This document shows positions 44,191 to 52,842 of a DNA stretch of 64,000 nucleotides, piece by piece. Source of the stretch: Bradyrhizobiaceae bacterium PARB1 (GTDB lineage: Bacteria; Pseudomonadota; Alphaproteobacteria; Rhizobiales; Xanthobacteraceae); the NCBI GenBank assembly GCA_002256345.1, contig NKIY01000011.1, positions 62,001 to 126,000 of the forward strand, read 5' to 3'. The translations under genes and the position numbers were made by a program. Positions within the stretch are counted from its first letter, which is position 1. Each line of letters starts with the position of its first letter. Below the pieces are notes generated by a model, which worked only from the letters and a program-made list of their open reading frames with translations, had not been told where the DNA came from and did not search any database.

Positions 44191-45111
44191 ATGTCCCCCA
44201 TCATATCCGTCTCCGGCCTCACCAAGAGCTATGCCTCCGGCTTTACCGCGCTGAAGGGCATCGATCTCGACATCAATCGCGGCGAGATCTTCGCCCTGCT
44301 CGGCCCCAATGGCGCCGGAAAGACGACGCTGATCTCGATCATCTGCGGCATCGTCAATGCCACCTCCGGCACGGTGCTGGTGGATGGCCATGACACCCAA
44401 ACGTCATATCGCGCCGCGCGCTCGTTGATCGGGCTGGTGCCGCAGGAGCTACATACCGACAGTTTCGAGACCGTCTGGGCCACTGTGAGCTTCAGCCGCG
44501 GCCTGTTCGGCAAGCCGAAGAATCCCGCGCTGATCGAGAAGATCCTGAAGGATCTTTCGCTGTGGGAGAAGAAAGACAACAAGATCATGGAGCTGTCCGG
44601 CGGCATGAAGCGCCGCGTCATGATCGCCAAGGCGCTGTCGCACGAGCCGCAGGTGTTGTTCCTTGACGAGCCCACCGCGGGCGTCGATGTCGAGCTGCGC
44701 AAGGGCATGTGGGAAGTCGTGCGCGAGCTGCGCGCGGCCGGCGTCACCGTGTTGCTGACGACGCATTACATCGAGGAAGCCGAGGAGATGGCCGACCGGG
44801 TCGGCGTCATCAACAAGGGCGAGATCATTCTGCTCGAGGAAAAAGCCAAGCTGATGCAGCAATTCGGCAAGAAGCGCCTGAAGCTGCATCTGCAGGGCAA
44901 GATCGATGCGGTGCCGGCCTCGCTCGCGCCCTACAATCTCGAACTCGGCAAAGACGGCACGGAGCTGGTCTATACGTACGACACCAAAAGCGAGCGGACC
45001 GGCATCACCAGCCTGCTCAGCGATTTGCGCGAAAACGGTATCCGCTTTGCCGATCTCGATACGCAGCAGAATTCGCTGGAAGAAATCTTCGTCAGCCTGG
45101 TGAGGAAGTAA
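44191..45111 (+). CDS. ABC-2 type exporter, ATP-binding protein
   Basis: ATPase of 306 residues from the ATG at 44191. Walker [10 protein letters not shown] (38-46), signature [16 protein letters not shown], Walker [15 protein letters not shown] and switch His in [16 protein letters not shown]. It resembles the YadG/NodI/DrrA-like group with a C-terminal extension (~240-306), partners of ABC-2 permeases. One base separates it from the permease gene, so the two are one unit. The substrate is unknown; relatives export drugs, polysaccharides or lipids. Confidence 0.92.
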   Translation: MSPIISVSGLTKSYASGFTALKGIDLDINRGEIFALLGPNGAGKTTLISIICGIVNATSGTVLVDGHDTQTSYRAARSLIGLVPQELHTDSFETVWATVSFSRGLFGKPKNPALIEKILKDLSLWEKKDNKIMELSGGMKRRVMIAKALSHEPQVLFLDEPTAGVDVELRKGMWEVVRELRAAGVTVLLTTHYIEEAEEMADRVGVINKGEIILLEEKAKLMQQFGKKRLKLHLQGKIDAVPASLAPYNLELGKDGTELVYTYDTKSERTGITSLLSDLRENGIRFADLDTQQNSLEEIFVSLVRK

Positions 45112-45112
45112 C

Positions 45113-45874
45113 ATGAATTACCGGGCTATCGCCGCCATCTACAAATTCGAAATGGCGCGCACCTGGCGCACGCTGCTGCAGAGCATCGTCTCGCCGGTCA
45201 TCTCCACCTCGCTGTATTTCGTGGTGTTCGGCGCCGCCATCGGCTCGCGCATCGCCAATGTTGAGGGCGTCAGCTACGGCACCTTCATTGTGCCGGGCCT
45301 CGTGATGCTGTCGGTGTTGACGCAGAGCATCGCCAATGCGTCCTTTGGCATCTATTTTCCAAAGTTTATCGGCACGATCTATGAGTTGCTCTCGGCGCCG
45401 GTCTCTGCGCTGGAAGTGGTGATCGGCTATGTCGGCGCTGCCGCGACAAAGTCGATCATTCTCGGGCTGATCATTCTCGGCACCGCCGGCCTGTTCGTGC
45501 CGTTGCACATCCTGCATCCCATATGGATGCTGACCTTCCTGGTGCTGACGGCGGTGACTTTCAGCCTGTTCGGCTTCATCATCGGCATCTGGGCCGACAG
45601 TTTTGAAAAGCTGCAGGCGATTCCGCTGCTGGTGGTGACGCCGCTGACCTTTCTCGGCGGCAGCTTCTATTCGGTCAACATGCTGCCCTCGGGCTGGCGC
45701 ACGGTGACGCTGCTCAATCCGATCGTCTATCTGATTTCGGGCTTCCGCTGGAGCTTCTACGAGATTTCCGATGTCAGCATCGAACTGAGCGTGGCGATGA
45801 CGCTGATCTTCCTCACGGTCTGCATGATCATCGTCTGGTGGATCTTCAAGACCGGCTACAAGCTGAAGAAGTAA
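45113..45874 (+). CDS. ABC-2 type exporter, permease protein
   Basis: Membrane protein of 253 residues with six hydrophobic segments, YadH/NodJ-like. It begins [44 protein letters not shown] and contains [20 protein letters not shown](T) and [19 protein letters not shown], the ABC-2 permease signature region (~180-215). Works with the ATPase just upstream. A strong bidirectional terminator follows, ending the uvrD-hicBAB-ABC group. Confidence 0.93.
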   Translation: MNYRAIAAIYKFEMARTWRTLLQSIVSPVISTSLYFVVFGAAIGSRIANVEGVSYGTFIVPGLVMLSVLTQSIANASFGIYFPKFIGTIYELLSAPVSALEVVIGYVGAAATKSIILGLIILGTAGLFVPLHILHPIWMLTFLVLTAVTFSLFGFIIGIWADSFEKLQAIPLLVVTPLTFLGGSFYSVNMLPSGWRTVTLLNPIVYLISGFRWSFYEISDVSIELSVAMTLIFLTVCMIIVWWIFKTGYKLKK

Positions 45875-45881
45875 TCCAACG

Positions 45882-45915
45882 AAAACGGCCCGGACTTCTC
45901 CGGGCCGTTTTGTTT
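45882..45915. terminator. Bidirectional terminator
   Basis: Perfect 12-base stem AAAACGGCCCGG / CCGGGCCGTTTT with a 6-base loop; T-tract on the plus strand (TTTTGTTTT) and a shorter one on the minus strand (TTTTCG). It ends the ABC permease gene and the convergent glycine-zipper gene. Confidence 0.9.
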
Positions 45916-45928
45916 TGAAGCGATCCGC

Positions 45929-46255
45929 TCAGCGATAGCAGCGGAATTTGCCGTGCTTGTTGTAATAGCCGCGGCACTGGCGGCGACTGCCTTCGGGAAT
46001 ACCGAGCACACCCTTCACGCCGCCAACGGCACCGCCAACGCCGAGACCGATGGCGCCACCTACAAGACCGCCGACCGGGCCAGCTGCGCGGTTACCTTCA
46101 CGAGCCCCCTGATTGGCGCCCTGCTCGGCGCCGCGGAACACGCCCTGGGCATGAGCAAAATTCGGCGCGGCCATCAGGGCCAGCACGGCCGCGGCGATCG
46201 CGAGACGGGTCTTCACGGAAAAATGGATGGGCAGTGCGGCTGTCTTGATGTTCAT
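45929..46255 (-). CDS. Glycine-zipper envelope protein
   Basis: Small exported protein of 108 residues from the ATG at 46255 (an in-frame ATG 13 codons earlier is less likely). Signal peptide ends ..MAAPNFAHAQ. The middle is a glycine zipper (AAGPVGGLVGGAIGLGVGGAVGGVKGVLG, repeating GxxxG), which suggests membrane association or oligomers. The end RRQCRGYYNKHGKFRCYR is basic with paired Cys. An exact EcfG-type promoter (GGAAC-N17-CGTT, 46308-46333) lies upstream, placing it in the general stress response. Function unknown. Confidence 0.82.
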   Translation of the reverse strand: MNIKTAALPIHFSVKTRLAIAAAVLALMAAPNFAHAQGVFRGAEQGANQGAREGNRAAGPVGGLVGGAIGLGVGGAVGGVKGVLGIPEGSRRQCRGYYNKHGKFRCYR

Positions 46256-46307
46256 TTTGATCCCCAGCGCCGAGCGCGATTTGGTCGCAATCACATTGTG
46301 TCATGCC

Positions 46308-46333
46308 AACGTCGCATGGGTGGAACTGGTTCC
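46308..46333 (-). promoter_or_regulatory. EcfG general-stress promoter of the glycine-zipper gene; possible divergent promoter
   Basis: Minus strand: GGAAC (46333-46329), 17 bases, CGTT (46311-46308), an exact match to the alphaproteobacterial GSR consensus, 53 bases before the ATG. The -35 lies in the palindrome GGAACTGGTTCC (46322-46333). On the plus strand that also gives GGAAC-N16-TGTT pointing toward the L,D-transpeptidase. Confidence 0.72.
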
Positions 46334-46518
46334 CATCCCATGTGTTGAAATGCGCATTTCGCGCTGCAGCAGGCAAAAGGAACGTCTGTCGCAGCCGTGA
46401 ACCGCTTGCGGTTAAGGATGCACGAAACTGTCACTGGCGAGGCGCCAGGCCCGGATGCATATTGGAACCGGGACGGCGAGCGAATGAACAGGGCGAGGCC
46501 CGGAGGCGAAAAGGTAAC

Positions 46519-47307
46519 ATGCGTGCGATTGTCATGACCCTGGTGGGTCTCTCCGCCCTCGCCGTCGGCGGCACTGCCGAAGCCAAGATCAACATCACCG
46601 TGGACAAGGACAGCCAGACGATGACCGTCGTGCAGGACGGCGTCGAGAAATATCGCTGGCCAGTATCCTCGGGCCTGCCGTCCTACGAGACGCCCAGCGG
46701 CAGCTTCCAGACCTTCCGCATGGAGGAGGATCACTTCTCCAAGGAATTCGACGATGCGCCGATGCCGCATGCGATCTTCTTCACCAAGAAGGGCCATGCT
46801 ATCCACGGAACCGACTCGGTGAGCCGCCTCGGCTCGCCGGCCTCCCATGGCTGTGTGCGCCTGTCGCGCGAGAATGCCGCAACGCTCTACGAGATGGTGA
46901 AAGCCGACGGCGTACTGAACACCACCGTGAGCCTCACCGGCTCATCGCAGGTCGCCCTCGCCCGCAATCCACGCGGCACCAAGACGGCCGCCGCACGCCG
47001 CGAGATGGAGACCGCCAGCCCGTCCTATGACGCCTACGGTAATCCGATGGACATCACACCGCAGGCCGTGCCGAACAATCGCCGCATCGTCCGCCAGGCT
47101 CCGCAGCCGAACACCGATGACCGCTACATCTATCCGGCCGATGGCAACGATGGCCGCCAGTATCCAGCGCCTCCCGGTTATCGCCGCATGACCGAGGCCG
47201 AGACGCAGCAATATTACGCCAGCCGCGGCTACAACAATTATAACCGTCAGGCGCAGCCGCAGGTCTATTACGCTCCGCGCCAGCGCGGCTTCTTCGGCGA
47301 TTACTGA
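46519..47307 (+). CDS. L,D-transpeptidase (YkuD/ErfK type)
   Basis: Peptidoglycan or outer-membrane cross-linking enzyme, 262 residues from the ATG at 46519 (AAAGGT upstream). Signal peptide MRAIVMTLVGLSALAVGGTAEA. The YkuD domain follows at ~25-140 with the catalytic motif HGTDSVSRLGSPASHGCVRLS (nucleophile Cys in SHGC, ~115). The second half (~165-262) is low-complexity, Tyr/Gln/Pro-rich (YPADGNDGRQYPAPPGY..). The stop directly abuts the convergent fusion gene: TGA and TCA form TGATCA. Possibly driven by the GSR-like promoter upstream. Confidence 0.92.
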   Translation: MRAIVMTLVGLSALAVGGTAEAKINITVDKDSQTMTVVQDGVEKYRWPVSSGLPSYETPSGSFQTFRMEEDHFSKEFDDAPMPHAIFFTKKGHAIHGTDSVSRLGSPASHGCVRLSRENAATLYEMVKADGVLNTTVSLTGSSQVALARNPRGTKTAAARREMETASPSYDAYGNPMDITPQAVPNNRRIVRQAPQPNTDDRYIYPADGNDGRQYPAPPGYRRMTEAETQQYYASRGYNNYNRQAQPQVYYAPRQRGFFGDY

Positions 47308-49584
47308 TCAAGTATCGCCATCCTTGAGCCGCCGCCAGACGGCGCCCAGGATATTGGAATAGTCATCCGTCCATACGCGCTGATCCGGCTTCGCCGGGGT
47401 CAGCGCCCAGGACGACGACGGCAAAGCGATATTGCCGACATCCGCATCGTTTCGCGCGGAGATGACGACATTGGTCGAGAAGATGTATTCGGCATCACGG
47501 CCGGTGTCCTCGTTGAACACCCAGCTCTTCAGCCCATTGGCGTCTGCGATGCCCGTCACCACACTGGCGAGTTCGAGATGGCGGTTGGAGACGTGCATCA
47601 CCACGGCGCCCTGCGGTGCGAGCTTCGCCTTGTAGATCGCCATCGCCTCCTGCGTCGCCAGATGGATCGGGATCGCATCGGATGAATAGGCGTCGACGAT
47701 GATGAGATCGTAGGCGCTATCGGGCTCGCGGGCGAAGGTCAGCCGCGCATCGCCTATGACCGGCTTGATGTCCGGCTGGCACTTACTGAGGTAGCTGAAA
47801 TATTTCGGATCGCGCGCGGTATCGACCATGGTCTGGTCGATCTCGAAGAACTTCCACTGCTCACCTGGCGCCTGCGCGCAAACCAGCGAGCCCGAGCCGA
47901 GACCGATCACAGCGACACGCAGCGGAGCGCCCTTGCGCGCGCGCAGGGCCGCAATCGCCTGCCCCATGCCGCCATCTTTGTAGTAATAGGAGATCGGCTC
48001 CGGACGGCCCGTGACGGGCGTGCCATCATCGTTGAGATATTTTTCAGCGCCGTGAATCGTCGTGCCATGCAACAGCACATGGTACTGGCCGTTCGCGGTG
48101 ACCTGAATCTTGTGCACGCCGAAGAAGCTGCGCACCGTTTCGACGCGTCCGTCATCGGCCGGATAGATACGGATCAGCGCCAGTGCGAGCACCGTGATAC
48201 CGAGATATTCGAGCCGGCTGGCGCGCAAGCGGGACACAATCATCGCGACGACCGCGACCGCAGCAATGACATAAACACGCTGTGTATCGAGCCAGCTAAA
48301 CAGCTTTCCGGTCGTATAGCTCGGCGCGATCAAGGCGACGGCGGCGATCAACAGCAGCAGCCAGTACAGACCTCGTCCGCCGGCATAGCGCCCGATCCGC
48401 GCCGGCAGGCACAGCACGGCTAATGCGATCAGGATCGGATATTCGGCGATCCACGAGAAAGTGTAAGGCGCGATCAACCCGGCGAACAGCCCGCCAACCA
48501 TGCCGCCAAAGGAGAGCGACACATAGAAGCCGGTGAGATAGCGCGCGGCCGGACGGCTCTGCGCCAATTCGCCGTGACAGCCCATGGCGATGATGAAGAA
48601 AGCGAGCTGATGGCCGCCCAAAGTGAGCAGCAGGTTCTGCTCGCCACCCACGGCCAGCAGCACGATCACGCCGGCGATCGCCAGCGGCATCGCCATCAGC
48701 ATCAACCAGTGCGGTAGCAGAGGGCGCGACTGGAACACCAGCACCCAAGTCAGCAGATACAGCGACAGCGGCAGCACCCAGAGCAGCGGTGCGGCAGCGA
48801 CGTCCGTCGAGATATGCGCAGTGACGGCAATCAGCAGTCCCGATGGCACGGCAGCAAGAAATATCCAGCGTAACCGCTGCACCCAGCTGGGCGCAGGTGT
48901 CGTAGCTTCGCTCTCCTCAGGGGACGCGATTGCTATGGCCGGCGAGCGCAGCAGCAGGAAGCCGCATCCGGCAATCAGCACGATCAGCGCGCCATAGCCC
49001 GAGGTCCAGATCATGTTCTGGGTGCGCAGCGAGAACATCGGCTCCAGCAGCACCGGATAGGACAGCAGCGCCAGGAAGCTTCCGATATTCGACGACGCAT
49101 AGAGGAAATACGGATCGCGGCCATCCGGGTGCCCGGTGCGCACGAACCAGGCCTGCAGCATCGGATTATTGGCGGCGAGCGCGAAGAACGGCAGGCCGAT
49201 GGACACTGCAAACAGGCCGAGCAGCCAGAACGCATAGCCGCTGTCGGGCGGTTCACCCCAGCCATTGGCGATCGCCAGCGGCAGCGTCAGCAGCGCGGCA
49301 ATGAGCATCACGAGATGCACCGCTACTGGAATCGCCCGGTTGCGCAGTTGCATCAGGAAATGCGCATAGGCATAGCCGCCGAGCAGCAGCGACTGGAAGA
49401 ATACCATCGCCACCGACCACACCGCCGGTGAGCCGCCGAGCCGCGGCAGCACCATCTTGGTAAACAGCGGCTGCACCGAGAATAGCAGCAACGCGCTGAC
49501 GAAGATCGCGGCCGTATAGACCGTCAGCAGGAGGCGATTGCGGGAGGCCGAGTTTGGGGCGGCGGACGGCTGCGACGAACTCAT
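47308..49584 (-). CDS. Fused MFS transporter/spermidine synthase-like protein
   Basis: Two-domain membrane protein of 758 residues from the ATG at 49584 (GGAG upstream); the frame open to 49818 is not supported. Residues ~18-510 hold about 12-14 hydrophobic helices of MFS-like topology (YTAAIFVSALLLFSVQPLFTKMVLPRLGGSPAVW). Residues ~540-758 form a spermidine-synthase-type Rossmann domain: VIGLGSGSLVCA (SAM-binding glycine loop) and YDLIIVDAYSSDAIPIHL. Relatives are annotated as fused MFS/spermidine synthase; their real reaction is unknown. The SAM-like site suggests a methyl- or aminopropyl-transfer at the membrane. Confidence 0.9.
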   Translation of the reverse strand: MSSSQPSAAPNSASRNRLLLTVYTAAIFVSALLLFSVQPLFTKMVLPRLGGSPAVWSVAMVFFQSLLLGGYAYAHFLMQLRNRAIPVAVHLVMLIAALLTLPLAIANGWGEPPDSGYAFWLLGLFAVSIGLPFFALAANNPMLQAWFVRTGHPDGRDPYFLYASSNIGSFLALLSYPVLLEPMFSLRTQNMIWTSGYGALIVLIAGCGFLLLRSPAIAIASPEESEATTPAPSWVQRLRWIFLAAVPSGLLIAVTAHISTDVAAAPLLWVLPLSLYLLTWVLVFQSRPLLPHWLMLMAMPLAIAGVIVLLAVGGEQNLLLTLGGHQLAFFIIAMGCHGELAQSRPAARYLTGFYVSLSFGGMVGGLFAGLIAPYTFSWIAEYPILIALAVLCLPARIGRYAGGRGLYWLLLLIAAVALIAPSYTTGKLFSWLDTQRVYVIAAVAVVAMIVSRLRASRLEYLGITVLALALIRIYPADDGRVETVRSFFGVHKIQVTANGQYHVLLHGTTIHGAEKYLNDDGTPVTGRPEPISYYYKDGGMGQAIAALRARKGAPLRVAVIGLGSGSLVCAQAPGEQWKFFEIDQTMVDTARDPKYFSYLSKCQPDIKPVIGDARLTFAREPDSAYDLIIVDAYSSDAIPIHLATQEAMAIYKAKLAPQGAVVMHVSNRHLELASVVTGIADANGLKSWVFNEDTGRDAEYIFSTNVVISARNDADVGNIALPSSSWALTPAKPDQRVWTDDYSNILGAVWRRLKDGDT

Positions 49585-49768
49585 GAACACTCCGGCTGGA
49601 CGGCAGGCAACAGAATCCGCCGGGCAGCCGGCGGCGCGCGAATGGAGCATAGAGTACCCATTCGGGCAATCCGGGCTAACCAAGGAACCGAATTGGCGCC
49701 CCATGGCCTTGTGCCGCAGGGCCGCCTCTCCGATAAAGGAAGTGGTAGCAAACCAAGCTGAACCGGAC

Positions 49769-51370
49769 ATGTCAGACCACGACATTGTGATCATCGGCGC
49801 CGGCCATAACGGCCTCACTTGCGCGGCCTATCTGGCGATGGCCGGACTGCGCGTAAAAGTGGTGGACCGCCGCAGCGTGGTCGGCGGCGCTGCGGTGACG
49901 CAGGAGTTTCATCCAGGCTTCCGCAACTCGGTGGCATCCTACACCGTCAGTCTGCTCAATCCGCAGATCATCATCGATCTCAAATTGCACGAGCACGGAT
50001 TGCGTATCGTCGAGCGCAAGGCACAGAATTTTCTGCCCACGCCCGACGGCTCCTATCTACTGACGGGCGAAGGCCGCACGCAGGCCTCGGTCGCGAGACT
50101 GAGTGCGCATGACGCCGAGCGGATCGACTCATTCTCGCAGCAGTTGGAGGTAATCGCCGACGTGTTGCGCGCCTTCGTGCTGCGCGCGCCGCCAAATGTG
50201 GTGCAGGGCTTAGGCCTCGGCACCATCTCCGAGGCGCTCAATGCGCTCGGCACGGCAAAGATCTTGAACGAACTCACCATCGAACAACAGCGCATCCTGC
50301 TCGATCTCTTCACCTGCTCCGCGGGCGAGATGCTCGACGACGTGTTCGAGCACGATCTGGTCAAGGCGCTATTCGGCTTCGACGCGGTGGTCGGCAACTA
50401 TGCGAGCCCTTATGCGGCAGGCTCCGCCTATGTGATGCTGCATCACGCCTTTGGTGAGGTGAATGGCAAGAAAGGCGTCTGGGGCCACGCCATCGGCGGC
50501 ATGGGCGCGATCACGCAGGCGATGGCCGCAGCGGCGCGCAGCCATGGCGTCGAGATCACGCTCGGCAATGGCGTGCGCGAAGTGCTGGTGGAGCGCGACC
50601 GCGCCATCGGCGTGGTGCTGGAGAACGGCGAAAGCATCCGCGCAAAGTATGTGATCTCCAACGTCAATCCGAAACTGCTCTATACGCGGCTGACACCGGC
50701 CGATGCGCTACCGAAACCATTCCGCGAGCGGATGGCGAATTGGCGCGGCGGCTCCGGCACATTCCGCATGAATGTCGCGCTCAGCGCCCTGCCCTCGTTC
50801 GCGGCACTGCCCGGCACAGGGGATCACCTGACGGCCGGCATTATCATCGCGCCAAGCCTCGCTTACATGGACCGCGCCTGGCTGGATGCGAAACAGGAGG
50901 GCTGGAGCAAACAGCCGATTGTCGAGGTGTTGATCCCCTCGACCCTCGACGACAGCCTTGCGCCGGCTGGCCAGCACGTGGCCAGCCTGTTCTGCCAGCA
51001 TGTGGCACCGGAACTGCCAAACGGGATGTCGTGGGACGACCATCGCGACACGGTCGCAGATCTCATGATCAAGACGGTGGACGACTACGCGCCCGGCTTC
51101 AAAGCCAGCGTGATCGGCCGGCAGGCGCTGTCGCCCCTCGATCTCGAACGCGACTTCGGCCTCATCGCGGGGGATATCTTCCACGGCGCCCTGAGCCTGA
51201 ACCAGCTTTTTTCGGCGCGGCCGATGCTTGGACATGCCGACTATCGGGGACCGCTGAAGGGCCTGTATCATTGCGGTTCCGGCGCCCATCCCGGCGGCGG
51301 CGTCACCGGCGCGCCTGGCCACAATGCGGCCAAGGCGGTGCTAAGGGATCACCGGGCGCTGTTTGGATAA
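49769..51370 (+). CDS. Phytoene-dehydrogenase-like FAD oxidoreductase
   Basis: Flavoprotein of 533 residues from the ATG at 49769. The dinucleotide-binding motif DIVIIGAGHNGLTCAAYLAMAG (5-26) is followed by VVDRRSVVGGAAVTQEFHPGF. A mid-protein GGMGAITQAMA and the C-terminal GSGAHPGGGVTGAPGHNAA are the CrtI/PDSH-like signature (FAD pyrophosphate contact). There is no carotenoid gene nearby, so it is more likely a general pyridine-nucleotide-disulfide-like oxidoreductase (PYROXD2 type) than a true phytoene desaturase. The substrate is unknown. Confidence 0.88.
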   Translation: MSDHDIVIIGAGHNGLTCAAYLAMAGLRVKVVDRRSVVGGAAVTQEFHPGFRNSVASYTVSLLNPQIIIDLKLHEHGLRIVERKAQNFLPTPDGSYLLTGEGRTQASVARLSAHDAERIDSFSQQLEVIADVLRAFVLRAPPNVVQGLGLGTISEALNALGTAKILNELTIEQQRILLDLFTCSAGEMLDDVFEHDLVKALFGFDAVVGNYASPYAAGSAYVMLHHAFGEVNGKKGVWGHAIGGMGAITQAMAAAARSHGVEITLGNGVREVLVERDRAIGVVLENGESIRAKYVISNVNPKLLYTRLTPADALPKPFRERMANWRGGSGTFRMNVALSALPSFAALPGTGDHLTAGIIIAPSLAYMDRAWLDAKQEGWSKQPIVEVLIPSTLDDSLAPAGQHVASLFCQHVAPELPNGMSWDDHRDTVADLMIKTVDDYAPGFKASVIGRQALSPLDLERDFGLIAGDIFHGALSLNQLFSARPMLGHADYRGPLKGLYHCGSGAHPGGGVTGAPGHNAAKAVLRDHRALFG

Positions 51371-51579
51371 GCCTGTGGGCAGGCTGTGGATAACTCTGTG
51401 CACAGTCTGTGATCGGAGGCGGGACAAGACTGTCGGTAAGTCCGGGATAAGCGGTGCACAGGCTGGGTATAAAGCGGTGCAGTCCCCGTGTATCAGCCGG
51501 GTATCATCCCCCGGATAAACCCTGTACGAAACGCCCATAACCCCGTGCATTTCCTGTTCACGACGCATCCGGATCCGCG
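51371..51579. other. Interval with repeated GGATAA/GTGCA motifs
   Basis: 209 bases between the FAD oxidoreductase and prmA. It contains several near copies of G(G)ATAA (51388, 51445, 51466 as GGTATAA, 51513), and GTGCACAG twice. One copy, TGTGGATAA, matches the DnaA-box consensus, but it is single and unclustered. No ORF is supported. Confidence 0.45.
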
Positions 51580-52467
51580 ATGACAACTCAAGGCACCAGC
51601 CGCGCCACTTTCGCCGTTGGCGATGAATTCAGCGCCAAGCGCATCGTCGATCTGCTCACCGAGAGTTTTGAGGAGGGCGAGGCGGCGATCGCTGCCTTCG
51701 AGAATCCGCAAGGCCGCTGGGATGTCACCGTGCATTTCGCCGATCCGCCGGATGAAGCTTCCATCCGCAATCTGGTCGCCCTCGCCTCCGACGACACCGT
51801 CGCCGGCAGCATCGTGTTCGACGCCATCGAGGCCAAGGACTGGGTGAAGGAGAGCCTCGAAGGGCTCGTTCCCGTGCGCGCCGGACGCTTCATCGTCCAT
51901 GGCAGCCACGACCGCGACAAGGTGCGCGACAACCAGCTCGGCATCGAGATCGAGGCGGCGCTGGCCTTCGGCACCGGTCATCATGGCACGACCCGGGGCT
52001 GCCTGATCTATCTCGATTACGTGCTGCGCTCGAAGGCGCCGAAGCGCATTCTCGATCTCGGCACCGGCACCGGCGTGCTGGCGATTGCTGCCGCGAAAGC
52101 CACCAAGACGCGCGTGCTGGCCACAGATATCGATGCGATGTCAGTGAAGGTGGCGCATGAAAACATGTGGCTGAACGGCGTCGGCAATCTGGTCGAGACC
52201 GCCTGCGCGACCGGCTTCTCATCGCCGGCCATTGCCAAGCACGCGCCGTTCGACCTGATCCTTGCCAACATCCTGGCCAATCCGCTGCGGGCCATGGCCA
52301 CCGACATGGAGCGACACATGGCGAGCAATGGCATGGTGATCCTGTCCGGCCTGTTGCCGCATCAGGCCATGAGCGTGATCGCCGCCTATCGCGCGCGCGG
52401 CTTGGTGCTGCTGAAGCACCAGATCATCGAAGGCTGGAGTAGCCTGCTGATGCAGCGCGCGGGATAG
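51580..52467 (+). CDS. prmA: Ribosomal protein L11 methyltransferase
   Basis: Trimethylates lysines of ribosomal protein L11. 295 residues. The N-terminal substrate-recognition domain (~1-100) is followed by a linker GRFIVHGSHDRDKV and the catalytic domain: AFGTGHHGTTRGCL, motif I RILDLGTGTGVLAIAAAKA (~155-172), ATDIDAMSVKVAHEN and DLILANILANPL (the NPP-like catalytic loop, here NILANPL). GDEF-type N-terminal sequence in this clade is typical of rhizobial PrmA. Ends one base before a convergent small gene. Confidence 0.93.
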   Translation: MTTQGTSRATFAVGDEFSAKRIVDLLTESFEEGEAAIAAFENPQGRWDVTVHFADPPDEASIRNLVALASDDTVAGSIVFDAIEAKDWVKESLEGLVPVRAGRFIVHGSHDRDKVRDNQLGIEIEAALAFGTGHHGTTRGCLIYLDYVLRSKAPKRILDLGTGTGVLAIAAAKATKTRVLATDIDAMSVKVAHENMWLNGVGNLVETACATGFSSPAIAKHAPFDLILANILANPLRAMATDMERHMASNGMVILSGLLPHQAMSVIAAYRARGLVLLKHQIIEGWSSLLMQRAG

Positions 52468-52468
52468 A

Positions 52469-52654
52469 CTAGTTCGAAGAGTGCTGATCCAGCGATGCCC
52501 GATCCTCGCGCACTCGCGCGATGACGAAACGGCCGAGAACCTGGATCACATTGTCTCTCCGCTGCGGCGACGCACTTTGTGGCTTGGGCTGCGGCTGCGC
52601 GGAGCGTGCGTGCTCGCGCGACGGCGAGATCTTCTCGAACGTAAAAGCGGGCAT
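52469..52654 (-). CDS. Small basic protein, EcfG-dependent candidate
   Basis: Protein of 61 residues from the ATG at 52654 (AGAGGGA upstream). It begins MPAFTFEKISPSRE, has a central Gln/Pro/Ser-rich stretch, and ends in an amphipathic helix (NVIQVLGRFVIARVREDR). Short proteins opening MPAFTFEKISP are common in Bradyrhizobium and of unknown function. An exact GGAAC-N17-CGTT promoter lies 58 bases upstream (52712-52737), so it is probably part of the general stress regulon. The open frame to 52765 would swallow that promoter and is rejected. Confidence 0.8.
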   Translation of the reverse strand: MPAFTFEKISPSREHARSAQPQPKPQSASPQRRDNVIQVLGRFVIARVREDRASLDQHSSN

Positions 52655-52711
52655 GGTGTTTTCCCTCTTCGTTGAGTTGAACACAAAGACCGTGGAGGCC
52701 TTCGCAAGGGC

Positions 52712-52737
52712 AACGAACAGCGCTGCGAAAACGTTCC
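52712..52737 (-). promoter_or_regulatory. EcfG general-stress promoter of the 61-residue gene
   Basis: GGAAC (52737-52733), 17-base spacer, CGTT (52715-52712), an exact consensus match, at a sensible distance (about 58 bases) from the ATG at 52654. Confidence 0.75.
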
Positions 52738-52842
52738 GGCCGGATGTCTCTCGCCTAAAATTCAAGCATAACTTATGCCAGTTTTACGCAACCCTGCTCC
52801 TCGATTGCCCGCGCAGGAACGCCCCCATAGGATATCCGCATC

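Noticed and set aside
49769-51370. Carotenoid biosynthesis gene (crtI)
   Set aside because: Only the general FAD/CrtI-like fold is present and no other carotenoid genes are nearby.
51387-51395. DnaA box, possible replication origin
   Set aside because: Only one consensus copy, no AT-rich unwinding region and no dnaA/hemE/parAB-type neighbours.
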